From: Microvirga arvi
GTDB taxonomy: Bacteria; Pseudomonadota; Alphaproteobacteria; Rhizobiales; Beijerinckiaceae
Direction of reading: 5' to 3'
Assembly (NCBI RefSeq): GCF_016892765.1
Contig: NZ_JAFEMD010000006.1
Location: 62,001-126,000, forward strand
Length of the DNA stretch: 64,000 bases
In this document: positions 8,591 to 17,555 of the stretch, piece after piece
Layout: each line of letters starts with the position of its first letter
How positions within the stretch are numbered: the stretch's first letter is position 1
Program-made: the position numbers and the translations under genes
Notes under the pieces: generated by a model
Databases searched by the model: none
What the model saw: only the letters and a program-made list of their open reading frames with translations
Told to the model about the DNA's origin: nothing

Positions 8591-8826
8591 CTGCCCTCTC
8601 CCCTGTGCGGGAGAGGGTGACCTGCGCAGCAGGTCGGGAGAGGGGCCGTGCGAGACCGATGACACCCCCCTCTCCCGGCTCACTTTCGTTCGCCACCCTC
8701 CCCCGCACAGGGGGGAGGGAGAGACCACTGGACCGTCCTTCGAGACGCAGACTTCGTCTGCTCCTCAGGATGAGGGTTGAGGAACACAAGACGTGGATCC
8801 CCGGACCAAGTCCGGGGATGACGCGG
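8591..8826. repeat. composite of extragenic inverted repeats (families B and D-like)
   Basis: 8594-8731 is a family B element: CCCTCTCCCC-tgtg-CGGGAGAGGG at one end and an inverted relative at the other end, with GGTCGGGAGAGGGG and CCCCTCTCCCGGCTC between. It is followed by GTCCTTCGAGACGCAGACTTCGTCTGC...TCAGGATGAG, a palindrome-containing block, and then by ATCCCCGGACCAAGTCCGGGGAT. No gene is visible between 8569 and 8853. Confidence 0.8.
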
Positions 8827-8853
8827 CAGGTGGCATTCCAAACGCCGCAGCGC

Positions 8854-9717
8854 TCAAGCCCGGCCGCGTGCACTCTTTTCCGTCCGCACCCGATGCTCGA
8901 TGAAATTGCGGATCTCGCGGGTGCGGCGGGCGGGTTCGAGAACCTCCGCGTCGATGCCGTGGCGCCAGGCGAGATCGAAGCGGCTCGGCTCCTTGTCCAG
9001 GGCAGCCAGATCCTCCGCATAGGAGAGGGCTTCCTCCGGCGTGCGGCAGAAGCCTTCCCGCACGAGGATGTCGGTGCGGCGGCTCAGGATCGCGGCGAGT
9101 TCGCTTAAGGAGAATTCCGGGTGATATTGCACGCCCCAGAACGTGCCGCCGTCGCGACGGATCTCGGCCGCCTGAACCGGGGAGACCGCATTGCTCGCCA
9201 GGACCGTGCACTCCTCCGGCACGACTGTCACCATGTCGAGATGGATGGCGGGCGCGTCGTAGGCGGCGGGGCGGCCTTCGAGAAGCGGATGCGAGCGGCC
9301 GGCCTCCGTCGGCACGAGCCTGCGGGCGATGCCTACCTCGCGGCCGAGGGGGTTGGGCCGCACGTCTCCGTCCGCCGCGACCGCGGCGATCTGCAGCCCC
9401 CAGCAGGAGCCGAAGGACGGCGTTTGCGAGGCATAGACCGCCCGCATCAGATCGATCTGGCTCAAGATATCCGGCGTGCGGTCGTAGATGTTGAGATGCG
9501 AGCCGGTGAGCACGATGCCGTCATAGGATTCGAGCCCCGCCGCATCCGGCAGGTTGGCGCCCTCGTCCGTGGGAAAGGCGATGTCGCAGACGGCATCCCG
9601 GGCGATCCCCTGGATCACCTCCGCATAGGACTCGGAGAGCGTGAGTCCATAGGCTTGCCTGTGAGCCTGCCTTGCGCCCCGCGTATTGCCCTCAACCACC
9701 AGAAACCTTAAGGCCAT
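8854..9717 (-). CDS. class I glutamine amidotransferase family protein
   Basis: 287 residues, a stand-alone GATase1 domain related to the glutaminase half of GMP synthase. The nucleophile elbow GSCWGLQ places Cys105 as nucleophile, and GVQYHPEFS supplies His199 and Glu201, completing the triad. LTGSHLNIYD forms the expected oxyanion-side loop. About 45 C-terminal residues extend past the usual domain. The ATG at 9717 is preceded by GGGTGG; the much longer open frame upstream runs antisense to the EamA gene and is discarded. Substrate is unknown; similar proteins are annotated as GMP-synthase-like or gamma-glutamyl hydrolases. Divergent from the transporter at 9796. Confidence 0.85.
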   Translation of the reverse strand: MALRFLVVEGNTRGARQAHRQAYGLTLSESYAEVIQGIARDAVCDIAFPTDEGANLPDAAGLESYDGIVLTGSHLNIYDRTPDILSQIDLMRAVYASQTPSFGSCWGLQIAAVAADGDVRPNPLGREVGIARRLVPTEAGRSHPLLEGRPAAYDAPAIHLDMVTVVPEECTVLASNAVSPVQAAEIRRDGGTFWGVQYHPEFSLSELAAILSRRTDILVREGFCRTPEEALSYAEDLAALDKEPSRFDLAWRHGIDAEVLEPARRTREIRNFIEHRVRTEKSARGRA

Positions 9718-9795
9718 GCATGCCACCCGCTTGCTTTCGTGTCGGTTTAGCCAAACCGCACGCAGCGGCACAAGTGCAATAAGGTCCGGCCTCCG

Positions 9796-10701
9796 ATGAA
9801 AATCCTGCACGCGCTTTGGAAGGGAGTCTGGGGGCAGGCCTATGTGCTCCTGACCCTTACCACGCTGATGTGGGGCGGCAATGCCATCGCCGGGCGGCTG
9901 GCCGTGGGCGAGGTGTCGCCCATGATGCTCACCTGCCTGCGCTGGGTCATCGTCGTGATCGTGCTGCTGCCGCTGGTCGGCCGGCAGGTGGTTGCGGCAT
10001 GGCCGCAGATCAGGGAACGCTGGGTCTTCACGATCCTCATGGGAGCCTTCGGCTTCACCGGCTTCAATGCGCTCTTTTATGCGGCTGCGCATTACACGAC
10101 CGCCGTGAACCTCACGATCTTCCAGGGCGCGATCCCGGTTCTCGTGCTTCTGGGCACCGCCCTGTTCTTCAAGGCCCGCGTGATCCCGCTCCAGGTCATC
10201 GGCATGGCCATCACGATCCTCGGCGTGATCCTGATCTCGGTGAAGGCCGACTTCGAGATCCTGAGAACGCTGGCGCTCAACATCGGCGACGTCTGGACGC
10301 TGATCGCCTGCGTGTTCTACGCCGGCTACACGCTGGGCTTGCGCCATCGCCCGGCCATTCCGGGCCTCATCTTCTTCGCGGCCCTGGCGGCGGTGGCCTT
10401 CCTGACCTCGCTGCCCCTTCTCTGGATCGAGGCCGCCCAGGGCAGCCTGCAATTCCCAACCCCGAAAGGCTGGCTGATCCTGCTCTATGTGAGCTTGCTG
10501 CCGTCGCTGCTCTCGCAGGTCTTCTTCATGCGCGGCGTGGAGCTCATCGGCCCGGCGCGGGCAGGCCTGTTCGTCAATCTCGTGCCAGTCTTCGGCGCCC
10601 TGCTCGCGGTGGTGCTGCTCGGCGAGCCGTTCGCCACCTATCACGCCCTCGGCCTCGTGCTGGTGCTCGGCGGCATCTGGCTCGCCGAGCGGCAGCGGTA
10701 G
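9796..10701 (+). CDS. EamA/DMT-family inner-membrane transporter
   Basis: 301-residue hydrophobic protein with ten predicted membrane segments in two five-helix EamA repeats. LTTLMWGGNAIAGRLAVGEVSP near the N terminus and ARAGLFVNLVPVFGALLAVVLLGEPFATYHALGLVLVLGGIWLAERQR at the end are the standard halves (first halves of each repeat quoted in part). Members export or import metabolites; the substrate cannot be inferred. Start ATG at 9796. A family D repeat follows the stop. Confidence 0.88.
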   Translation: MKILHALWKGVWGQAYVLLTLTTLMWGGNAIAGRLAVGEVSPMMLTCLRWVIVVIVLLPLVGRQVVAAWPQIRERWVFTILMGAFGFTGFNALFYAAAHYTTAVNLTIFQGAIPVLVLLGTALFFKARVIPLQVIGMAITILGVILISVKADFEILRTLALNIGDVWTLIACVFYAGYTLGLRHRPAIPGLIFFAALAAVAFLTSLPLLWIEAAQGSLQFPTPKGWLILLYVSLLPSLLSQVFFMRGVELIGPARAGLFVNLVPVFGALLAVVLLGEPFATYHALGLVLVLGGIWLAERQR

Positions 10702-10730
10702 GAGCTGTTCTTCAGATGCCCTTCTCTGCC

Positions 10731-10812
10731 CGTCATGCCCGCACTTGTTGCGGGCATCCACGTCTTGCCGCCATTGAAGACGTGGATGGCCGGGACAAGC
10801 CCGGCCATGACG
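10731..10812. repeat. extragenic inverted repeat, family D
   Basis: CGTCATGCCCGC...GCGGGCATCCACGTCTT, a 9-base loop, then AAGACGTGGATGGCCGGG...CCCGGCCATGACG. The arms form one long imperfect palindrome with side hairpins. It sits between convergent genes. Relatives at 49035-49123 and 50888-50977. Confidence 0.8.
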
Positions 10813-10822
10813 GTTGTGATTG

Positions 10823-11695
10823 TTAATCCGCGAACACCACCGTCTTGCGGCCGTTGAGCAGGATGCGATCCTCCAGGTGCTGGCGCACGGCGCGCGCCAG
10901 CACGCGGCGTTCGATGTCGCGGCCCTTGCGCACGAGGTCTTCCGCCGTGTCCCGGTGCGTGATCGATTCCACGTCCTGCGCGATGATCGGACCCTCGTCG
11001 AGATCGGAGGTCACATAATGCGCCGTGGCGCCGATCAGCTTCACGCCGCGGGCATGGGCCTGATGATAGGGCTTGGCGCCCTTGAAGCTCGGCAGGAACG
11101 AGTGATGGATGTTGATGCAGCGGCCCGAGAGCTTCGCGGCCAATCCGTCCGAGAGCACCTGCATGTAGCGGGCGAGCACCACGAGGTCGGCCTTGGAGTC
11201 GCGGATGATCTCCCAGACCTTCGCCTCCTGCTCGAGCTTCGTGTCCCTGGTGACGGGCAGGTAATGGAACGGGACGTTGCCCAGATCCACATGGCTGTAG
11301 GTCTCCACCGGATGGTTGGCGATCACGCCGGCGGGCTCGAAGGCGAGCTCGTCGATGCGCCAGCGGTAGAGAAGATCGGCCAGGCAGTGATCGAACTTCG
11401 AGACCAGCAGCATGACCCGGCGCTTCTCGCTGGGATCACGCAGATTCCACGTCATACCCAGGCGCTCGCCAAGCGGCGCGAAGCCGATCTTGAGTGCATC
11501 GAGATCACCCTCTCCCGCAACCGGATTGAAGACGACACGCATGAAGAAGCGATCGGTCTGCGTGTCGTCGTATTGCTGGGCGTCGAGGATGTTGAGGCCC
11601 GCATCCGACAGGTGCCCTGCCACCGCTGCTACGATGCCGGGGCGGTTCGGACAGGCGAGCGTCAGGACGAAGCGCTGTCGCAGGGGCGAAGCCAT
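10823..11695 (-). CDS. purU: formyltetrahydrofolate deformylase
   Basis: Hydrolyses 10-formyl-THF to formate and THF, balancing one-carbon pools. The 290 residues comprise an N-terminal ACT domain (about 8-85, [19 protein letters not shown]) and a formyltransferase-like catalytic domain with [36 protein letters not shown]; the Asn, His and Asp of these motifs are the catalytic trio. Start ATG at 11695 follows GAGGA with good spacing; an upstream in-frame ATG at 11719 lacks one. It lies 74 bases downstream of serA on the same strand, linking it to serine/one-carbon metabolism. Confidence 0.95.
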   Translation of the reverse strand: MASPLRQRFVLTLACPNRPGIVAAVAGHLSDAGLNILDAQQYDDTQTDRFFMRVVFNPVAGEGDLDALKIGFAPLGERLGMTWNLRDPSEKRRVMLLVSKFDHCLADLLYRWRIDELAFEPAGVIANHPVETYSHVDLGNVPFHYLPVTRDTKLEQEAKVWEIIRDSKADLVVLARYMQVLSDGLAAKLSGRCINIHHSFLPSFKGAKPYHQAHARGVKLIGATAHYVTSDLDEGPIIAQDVESITHRDTAEDLVRKGRDIERRVLARAVRQHLEDRILLNGRKTVVFAD

Positions 11696-11769
11696 GATGG
11701 GTTCCTCAACTTCTAGCATGTCGCATCTTCTGATCGGAGAACCGGTATCCACTTCTCCGGAAGATGCTT

Positions 11770-13362
11770 TTAAAACCGCACGGCGCGGGCGCGCTTCACC
11801 TGCGGGATCTCCTCGATCCTGCGCAGGAGGTCGTCTGACACCGGTTCGTCCACCGAGACGAAGCAGATCGCATCGCCGCCGGGCTTGTCGCGGCCGAGTG
11901 CGAAGGTTGCGACGTTCACGCCGGATTCGCCGAGCAGCGTCCCGAAGCGGCCGATGAAGCCGGGCTTGTCGTCGTTCCTCACATAGATCATGTGCGGCGC
12001 GAACTCGGCATCGACCGCGATGTCGCGGATCTCGATGACGCGGGGCTTGCCGTCCTGGAACACGGTGCCGCCGGCGTGGCGCGCCATGTCCTCGGCATCG
12101 ACGACGATGCGGATGAAGCTCTCGTAGTCGCGCGCCGCGTTCTCGCGCTTGACCTCCTCCACCATGATGCCGCGATCGCGCGCGACGAGCGGCGCCGACA
12201 CCATGTTGATGTCCTGCAGGAAAGGACGCAGGACGCCTGTCACTGCCGCAGAAGTGAGCGCGCGGGTGTTCATCTCGGCGACCGCGCCCTCGTACTCGAT
12301 GCGGATGCCCTTGATCGGAGCTTCCGTGAGCTGGCCTAGGAAGGAGCCGAGCTTCTCGGCGAGCGCCACGAAGGGTCTCAGGCGCGGCGCTTCTTCCGCG
12401 GTGATCGACGGGAAGTTCACCGCATTCTGGATCGCGCCCTGCAGGAGATAATCCGACATCTGCTCGGCCACCTGCAGCGCCACGTTCTCCTGCGCCTCGG
12501 TGGTGGCGGCGCCCAGATGCGGCGTGCAGACCACGTTGGGATGGCCGAAGAGCGGATTGCTGGTCGCCGGTTCCTCGATGAACACGTCGAAGGCAGCTCC
12601 CGCCACATGGCCGGAATCGAGCGCCGCGCGCAAAGCCGCCTCGTCGACGAGGCCGCCGCGGGCGCAGTTGATGATGCGCACGCCCTTCCTGGTCTTGGCG
12701 ATGTTTTCCGCGGAGAGAACGTTCTTCGTCTTCTCCGTCATCGGCACGTGCAGCGTGATGATGTCGGCGCGGCGCAGCAGCTCCTCGAGCTCCACCTTCT
12801 CGACGCCGAGCTCGAGCGCGCGCTCGGGCGACAGGAAGGGATCGTAGGCGATGACCTTCATGCGCAGCCCGATGGCGCGGTCGGCCACGATGGAACCGAT
12901 ATTGCCGCAGCCGATGACGCCGAGAACCTTGCCCGTGAGCTCGACGCCCATGAAGCGGTTCTTCTCCCACTTGCCCGCCTGTGTCGAGGCATCGGCCTGC
13001 GGGATCTGGCGCGCGAGCGCGAACATCATGGCGATGGCATGCTCGGCGGTGGTGATGGAATTGCCGAAGGGCGTGTTCATGACGATGATGCCCCGCGCCG
13101 TGGCGGCGGGGATCTCGACATTGTCGACGCCGATGCCGGCGCGGCCGATCACCTTCAGGTTCTTGGCCTGTTCGAGGATCTTTGCCGTGACCTTGGTGGC
13201 GGAGCGGATGGCGAGGCCGTCATACTCGCCGATGATGGCGGCGAGCTTGTCCTTGTCCTTGCCGAGGTCGGGCTGGAAATCGACATCGATGCCGCGATCC
13301 TTGAAGATCTGCACGGCGGCGGGAGAGAGAGCGTCGGAAATGAGAACGCGGGGAGCGGGCAT
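11770..13362 (-). CDS. serA: D-3-phosphoglycerate dehydrogenase
   Basis: First step of phosphorylated serine synthesis, oxidising 3-phosphoglycerate with NAD. The 530-residue length is that of the long form: substrate and NAD domains ([16 protein letters not shown] near 147, [13 protein letters not shown] with the catalytic Arg, [11 protein letters not shown] with the catalytic His), an intervening ASB-type domain and a C-terminal ACT domain ([19 protein letters not shown]) that usually mediates serine feedback. ATG at 13362 has GAGGTG upstream; the frame extends further only through repeat sequence. It follows serC, separated by a 180-base repeat-filled gap. Confidence 0.96.
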   Translation of the reverse strand: MPAPRVLISDALSPAAVQIFKDRGIDVDFQPDLGKDKDKLAAIIGEYDGLAIRSATKVTAKILEQAKNLKVIGRAGIGVDNVEIPAATARGIIVMNTPFGNSITTAEHAIAMMFALARQIPQADASTQAGKWEKNRFMGVELTGKVLGVIGCGNIGSIVADRAIGLRMKVIAYDPFLSPERALELGVEKVELEELLRRADIITLHVPMTEKTKNVLSAENIAKTRKGVRIINCARGGLVDEAALRAALDSGHVAGAAFDVFIEEPATSNPLFGHPNVVCTPHLGAATTEAQENVALQVAEQMSDYLLQGAIQNAVNFPSITAEEAPRLRPFVALAEKLGSFLGQLTEAPIKGIRIEYEGAVAEMNTRALTSAAVTGVLRPFLQDINMVSAPLVARDRGIMVEEVKRENAARDYESFIRIVVDAEDMARHAGGTVFQDGKPRVIEIRDIAVDAEFAPHMIYVRNDDKPGFIGRFGTLLGESGVNVATFALGRDKPGGDAICFVSVDEPVSDDLLRRIEEIPQVKRARAVRF

Positions 13363-13378
13363 GGTGCACCTCTGAAAT

Positions 13379-13536
13379 CCCTCTCCCCTCTGCGGGAGAG
13401 GGTGGCCTCGCGGAGCGAGGTCGGGAGAGGGGAAGAACTGTTGAGAGCTTAACGAGAGGGGCGACGCTCGTGACAAGGACGGCCCCTCTTCCGCCCTGCT
13501 TTGCAGGGCACCCTCTCCCGCTAAAGGGGAGAGGGA
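13379..13536. repeat. extragenic inverted repeat, family B, between serC and serA
   Basis: CCCTCTCCCC-tctg-CGGGAGAGGG at the left end, GGTCGGGAGAGGGG inside, then GGCCCCTCTTCCGCCCTG-ctttg-CAGGGCACCCTCTCCCG and GGGGAGAGGGA on the right. Same architecture as 8594-8731 and 36770-36902. Confidence 0.8.
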
Positions 13537-13543
13537 TGAGAGG

Positions 13544-14716
<1,173 letters not shown>

Positions 14717-14770
14717 TGTAATCCATCCTTACAGATGGGCGCCTCTCGGTGGGGAGAGGTGTCCCGCCGA
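14717..14770 (-). promoter_or_regulatory. serC leader RNA motif (probable)
   Basis: On the minus strand, just before the serC ATG, there are two compact hairpins: CCTCT-ccccaccg-AGAGG, then CATC-tgtaag-GATG containing a ribosome-site-like AAGGA in its right part. Established knowledge: a conserved serC motif with two hairpins that overlaps the ribosome site precedes serC-serA operons in many Rhizobiales. The match is by recall of architecture, not by covariance search. Confidence 0.55.
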
Positions 14771-14836
14771 CCGGTATGCCGGAGCCCCGGGCGACGGTCA
14801 ACAGGATTCGCCGCTCACCTGGCCGGGGACTGCCGC

Positions 14837-15223
14837 TCAGGAGCCCGGAGGGAACCAGGTATACTCCCGCAAGGCAAACCAAAGCCCGCCGGGATCCTCG
14901 TCCTTGCCGCCGTTGGCAAGCCATTCGCGCACCACGTTCTCTATGATCTCGCCCGGCTCCGAGCCGTATTGCGGCTGCGCGATCCAGTCGTGCTCGCCCT
15001 CGAGTCCACCGCCGACGACCGGAACGGCACCACGCGACAGAAGCTCGGCGATGCAGCGGCGGACGCAGTCGGTCAGCGCATCGCCCTCCAGACCGAAGCC
15101 ATGGCGCCCACCGGGAACGATCTGCCACATGCCGACAGCATCGTCCGGCAATTCGTTGGCCACCATTTTGATCCATTCGCTCATAGGGTAGTCATATCGC
15201 AGATGTCTAGGTTCCATACTCAT
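14837..15223 (-). CDS. putative immunity/partner protein of the toxin-like gene
   Basis: 128 residues, acidic, cytoplasmic, no recognised family. The ATG at 15223 overlaps the stop of the upstream toxin-like gene (ATGA), indicating translational coupling; a second in-frame ATG lies at 15184. Visible features are several tryptophans (MWQIVPGG, HDWIAQPQYG, REWLANGG, GGLWFALREYTWF) and a paired GD/DD-rich centre. Size, acidity and tight coupling are typical of immunity proteins of polymorphic toxins, but this is inference. It lies directly upstream of the serC leader on the same strand. Confidence 0.6.
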   Translation of the reverse strand: MSMEPRHLRYDYPMSEWIKMVANELPDDAVGMWQIVPGGRHGFGLEGDALTDCVRRCIAELLSRGAVPVVGGGLEGEHDWIAQPQYGSEPGEIIENVVREWLANGGKDEDPGGLWFALREYTWFPPGS

Positions 15224-15987
15224 TTCTGATGTACCTTGTATCCGTTACGAATGTCAGGATGATTATTTTGAATGACATCAACCGTGACTCCATTTCGTTC
15301 ACTTCGCCTGACGCCAAAAATTGATCCATCTGGGCGCCGATACCAGAAACCGCGATATCCTAGAGGGGACTGAACAATCTGTGAGCCCGGTGTTAGGGAC
15401 TCAAGCAGGTTGTTGAATTCGGAAGGTGTCACCGTACGCGTCCGTTCATCTGTGCCTCTGTGCCGGATACCGACATGCTGCCCATTCGGCTGGAAGATCT
15501 CCTCCATCGGACCGCTAACCGGCTCCCGCCTCTGCAACTCCCGCAACCGAGCTGCAGCCTGCAATGCCTGCGACTCGCTGGCCAGGATCGCGCCTTCCAC
15601 GCCTTCATACATGCTCGGTGTCGGGCGCCAGTTCGGATCGTGCCGCTGCACCTCCCGCGTCAAAGCACGCGCCCGTGCCGCTGCGACGTCGAGACGGACC
15701 TCCTGGGCGGGCGTGGTCGCGTAGTTCCGTCCACCAATGTTGCGTGTGCCGCCCCCGCGAGATCGCGCCGACACGAAGGTGGCGCGCGGATGCCCGCCCC
15801 CTCCACCATCCGTCCATTGTCCGCCATCGGAATGTCCTGCCGGCACGCGCGGCTGGCTTGGATTGAAACGTTTGAGGCTGAGGGAGAGGCGCAGATGCCG
15901 GAGCTCGAATTGAGCGCGGGCTAAGGCTTGGCGAACTGCCCTCCATTCCCGCTCCTGCGAAATTGACAATCCCATAAAACAATCCAT
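15220..15987 (-). CDS. putative polymorphic-toxin-like protein
   Basis: 255 residues from ATG 15987 (alternatives TTG 15990 and ATG 15975; none has a clear ribosome site). No signal peptide or membrane segment. In order: a basic helical N terminus (about 1-45), the motif QPRVPAGHSDGGQWT followed by a poly-glycine linker (about 50-75), an alanine/arginine-rich helical middle (about 95-165), and a compact C-terminal domain of about 85 residues (FQPNGQHVGIRHRG through RNGYKVHQK). I recall the PAG-x-DGGQW motif from short Rhizobiales toxin-like proteins; the C-terminal domain resembles small nuclease toxin tips only in general style. Activity is unproven. The flanking DNA is AT-richer than its surroundings. 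Confidence 0.55.
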   Translation of the reverse strand: MDCFMGLSISQEREWRAVRQALARAQFELRHLRLSLSLKRFNPSQPRVPAGHSDGGQWTDGGGGGHPRATFVSARSRGGGTRNIGGRNYATTPAQEVRLDVAAARARALTREVQRHDPNWRPTPSMYEGVEGAILASESQALQAAARLRELQRREPVSGPMEEIFQPNGQHVGIRHRGTDERTRTVTPSEFNNLLESLTPGSQIVQSPLGYRGFWYRRPDGSIFGVRRSERNGVTVDVIQNNHPDIRNGYKVHQK

Positions 15988-16087
15988 CAAAATATGGATG
16001 TTTTCCTAGAACAAAAAGAGAACATTGTCAAGCTTGCCGTGGGTTGAGGCTTCACAAAGGAACCTCCCTTTTTAGAGGGAGGGACAG

Positions 16088-16103
16088 ATTACGAAATCGT
16101 AAT
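16088..16103. promoter_or_regulatory. operator-like palindrome upstream of the RND operon
   Basis: ATTACGA-aa-TCGTAAT, a perfect 7+7 inverted repeat with a 2-base centre, 107 bases before the efflux operon start codon. Size and symmetry suit a TetR- or MarR-type regulator; no regulator gene is adjacent. A possible -10 (TATACT, 16147-16152) lies downstream without a clear -35. Confidence 0.5.
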
Positions 16104-16210
16104 ACAAAACATCGTGTTCACAGGGACCTCTTCGAGGTAATTGGCATATACTGTGCTAGGACAAGTTCCTGTATTCCAAACGACAAAGACTGATGTGTTA
16201 AGGAGCAAGC

Positions 16211-17494
16211 ATGCGTGTGTCCGGTCAACTCGCTGTCATCGCCGTGCTGGGGGCAGCAGGCTTTGGCGGCTGGTACGCCTATAAGGGCGGCCACTTGGCC
16301 AATGTGCCCGTGATCGGCGCCTATGTGAGCCAGCCTTCCGGTCAGCAGGCCGGCGCTCCAAGAGGTCCTGGGGGTCCCGGCGGCCGTGGCGGCCCTGCGG
16401 GTCCGGCGGCCGTCGACGTCGATACGGTCAAGACCGGGCGCATCGTCGAGGTGCGGGAGTCGGTGGGCACCGTGCGTGCCTTTGAATCGATCATGGTGAC
16501 CGCCAAGGTGGCAGGGATCATCGGCGAGATCGGCTTCGAGGAAGGCCAGAAGGTCAAGGCCGGCGACACGCTGGTCCAGTTCGATGCCGCCGAGCGCCGC
16601 GCCGCCATCGAGCAGGCCGTCGCCGAGGCCAACCGCGCGACCGCGCTCCGGAACGAGATCGCGATCAAGCTCGAGCGCGCCCAGGCCCTGAGCCGGACCG
16701 GCGCCGGCACTGGCGCCCAGGTCGAGGATCTGACGGCCCAGATGAAATCGCTCGAAGGCTCGATCGCTTCCGCCCAGGCCCAGCGCAAGGCCGCCGAGGC
16801 CCGGCTCGAGGAACTGACGATCCGTGCGCCCTTCGCCGGCCGCGTCGGCACCCGTTCCGTGTCGCTCGGCGCCTATGTGGCTCCGGGCACCCGCATCACG
16901 TCCCTCGACGACCTGTCCAAGGTGCGTCTCGACTTTGCCGTGCCGGAAAACCTGCTGGGCCGCCTCAAGCCGGGCCAGACGGTCAACGCCGTCTCTGCGG
17001 CCTATCGCGGCCGCACCTTCAAGGGCACCGTTGCGACCATCGATACACGCGTCGATCAGACGACCCGCACGGCGCGCCTGACGGCTGAGTTCGAAAACCA
17101 GGATGAAGCCTTGAAGCCCGGCATGTTCCTGTCCGTGGCCCTGGAGGTTTCCACCAAGGACGACGCCGTCGTGGTGCCGGAGGAGGCCGTCGTCAGCGAA
17201 GGCCTGCGCCACATCGTCTATCCGGTGAAGGACAGCAAGGTGGAACGCCGCGTCATCACCATCGGCCAGCGCCAGGGCGGCAAGGTGGAGGTGCTGGAAG
17301 GCCTGAAGGCCGGCGAGACCATCGTGGTGCTCGGCGTCCAGCGCGTGCGGCCCGGCGCCGAGGTCATCGCCCGCCCAGCGGGATCCGGCGCCCCTGCCGC
17401 CCCTGTTCCCGCAGCCAATCGGGAGCAGCCCTCCCGCTCCTCCCTGAACGTGCCGCAGGCCATCGGCAGCGCGCAGGCTGCCGAGCGCAAGTAG
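16211..17494 (+). CDS. RND efflux periplasmic adaptor (membrane fusion protein)
   Basis: Adaptor linking an inner-membrane RND pump to an outer-membrane channel. 427 residues: N-terminal membrane anchor (about 7-23), a Gly/Pro-rich linker (GGPGGRGGPAGP around 57-67), then the hairpin and lipoyl halves (VMVTAKVAGIIGEIGFEEGQKVKAGDTLVQFD; LTIRAPFAGRVGTRSVSLGAYVAPGT), beta-barrel and membrane-proximal domains, and a Pro/Ser tail. No lipobox, so it is anchored by its helix. Start ATG follows AAGGAG. Second gene 61 bases downstream is the pump. An operator-like palindrome lies upstream. No outer-membrane channel gene is present here. Confidence 0.93.
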   Translation: MRVSGQLAVIAVLGAAGFGGWYAYKGGHLANVPVIGAYVSQPSGQQAGAPRGPGGPGGRGGPAGPAAVDVDTVKTGRIVEVRESVGTVRAFESIMVTAKVAGIIGEIGFEEGQKVKAGDTLVQFDAAERRAAIEQAVAEANRATALRNEIAIKLERAQALSRTGAGTGAQVEDLTAQMKSLEGSIASAQAQRKAAEARLEELTIRAPFAGRVGTRSVSLGAYVAPGTRITSLDDLSKVRLDFAVPENLLGRLKPGQTVNAVSAAYRGRTFKGTVATIDTRVDQTTRTARLTAEFENQDEALKPGMFLSVALEVSTKDDAVVVPEEAVVSEGLRHIVYPVKDSKVERRVITIGQRQGGKVEVLEGLKAGETIVVLGVQRVRPGAEVIARPAGSGAPAAPVPAANREQPSRSSLNVPQAIGSAQAAERK

Positions 17495-17498
17495 TTTT

Positions 17499-17522
17499 CT
17501 CTCCCGCCCTGGCGGGAGGTTT
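17499..17522 (+). other. hairpin between adaptor and pump genes
   Basis: CTCCCGCC-ct-GGCGGGAG followed by GTTTTC. It could be a weak terminator that reduces read-through or an mRNA-stabilising hairpin between the two operon genes. Confidence 0.45.
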
Positions 17523-17555
17523 TCATTTGACCGACAGGACCAGAGCCGAACCGTC

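Noticed and set aside
16062..16085. Terminator upstream of the RND operon
   Set aside because: CCTCCCT/AGGGAGG forms a hairpin but no T-tract follows on either strand, and no gene obviously ends there.
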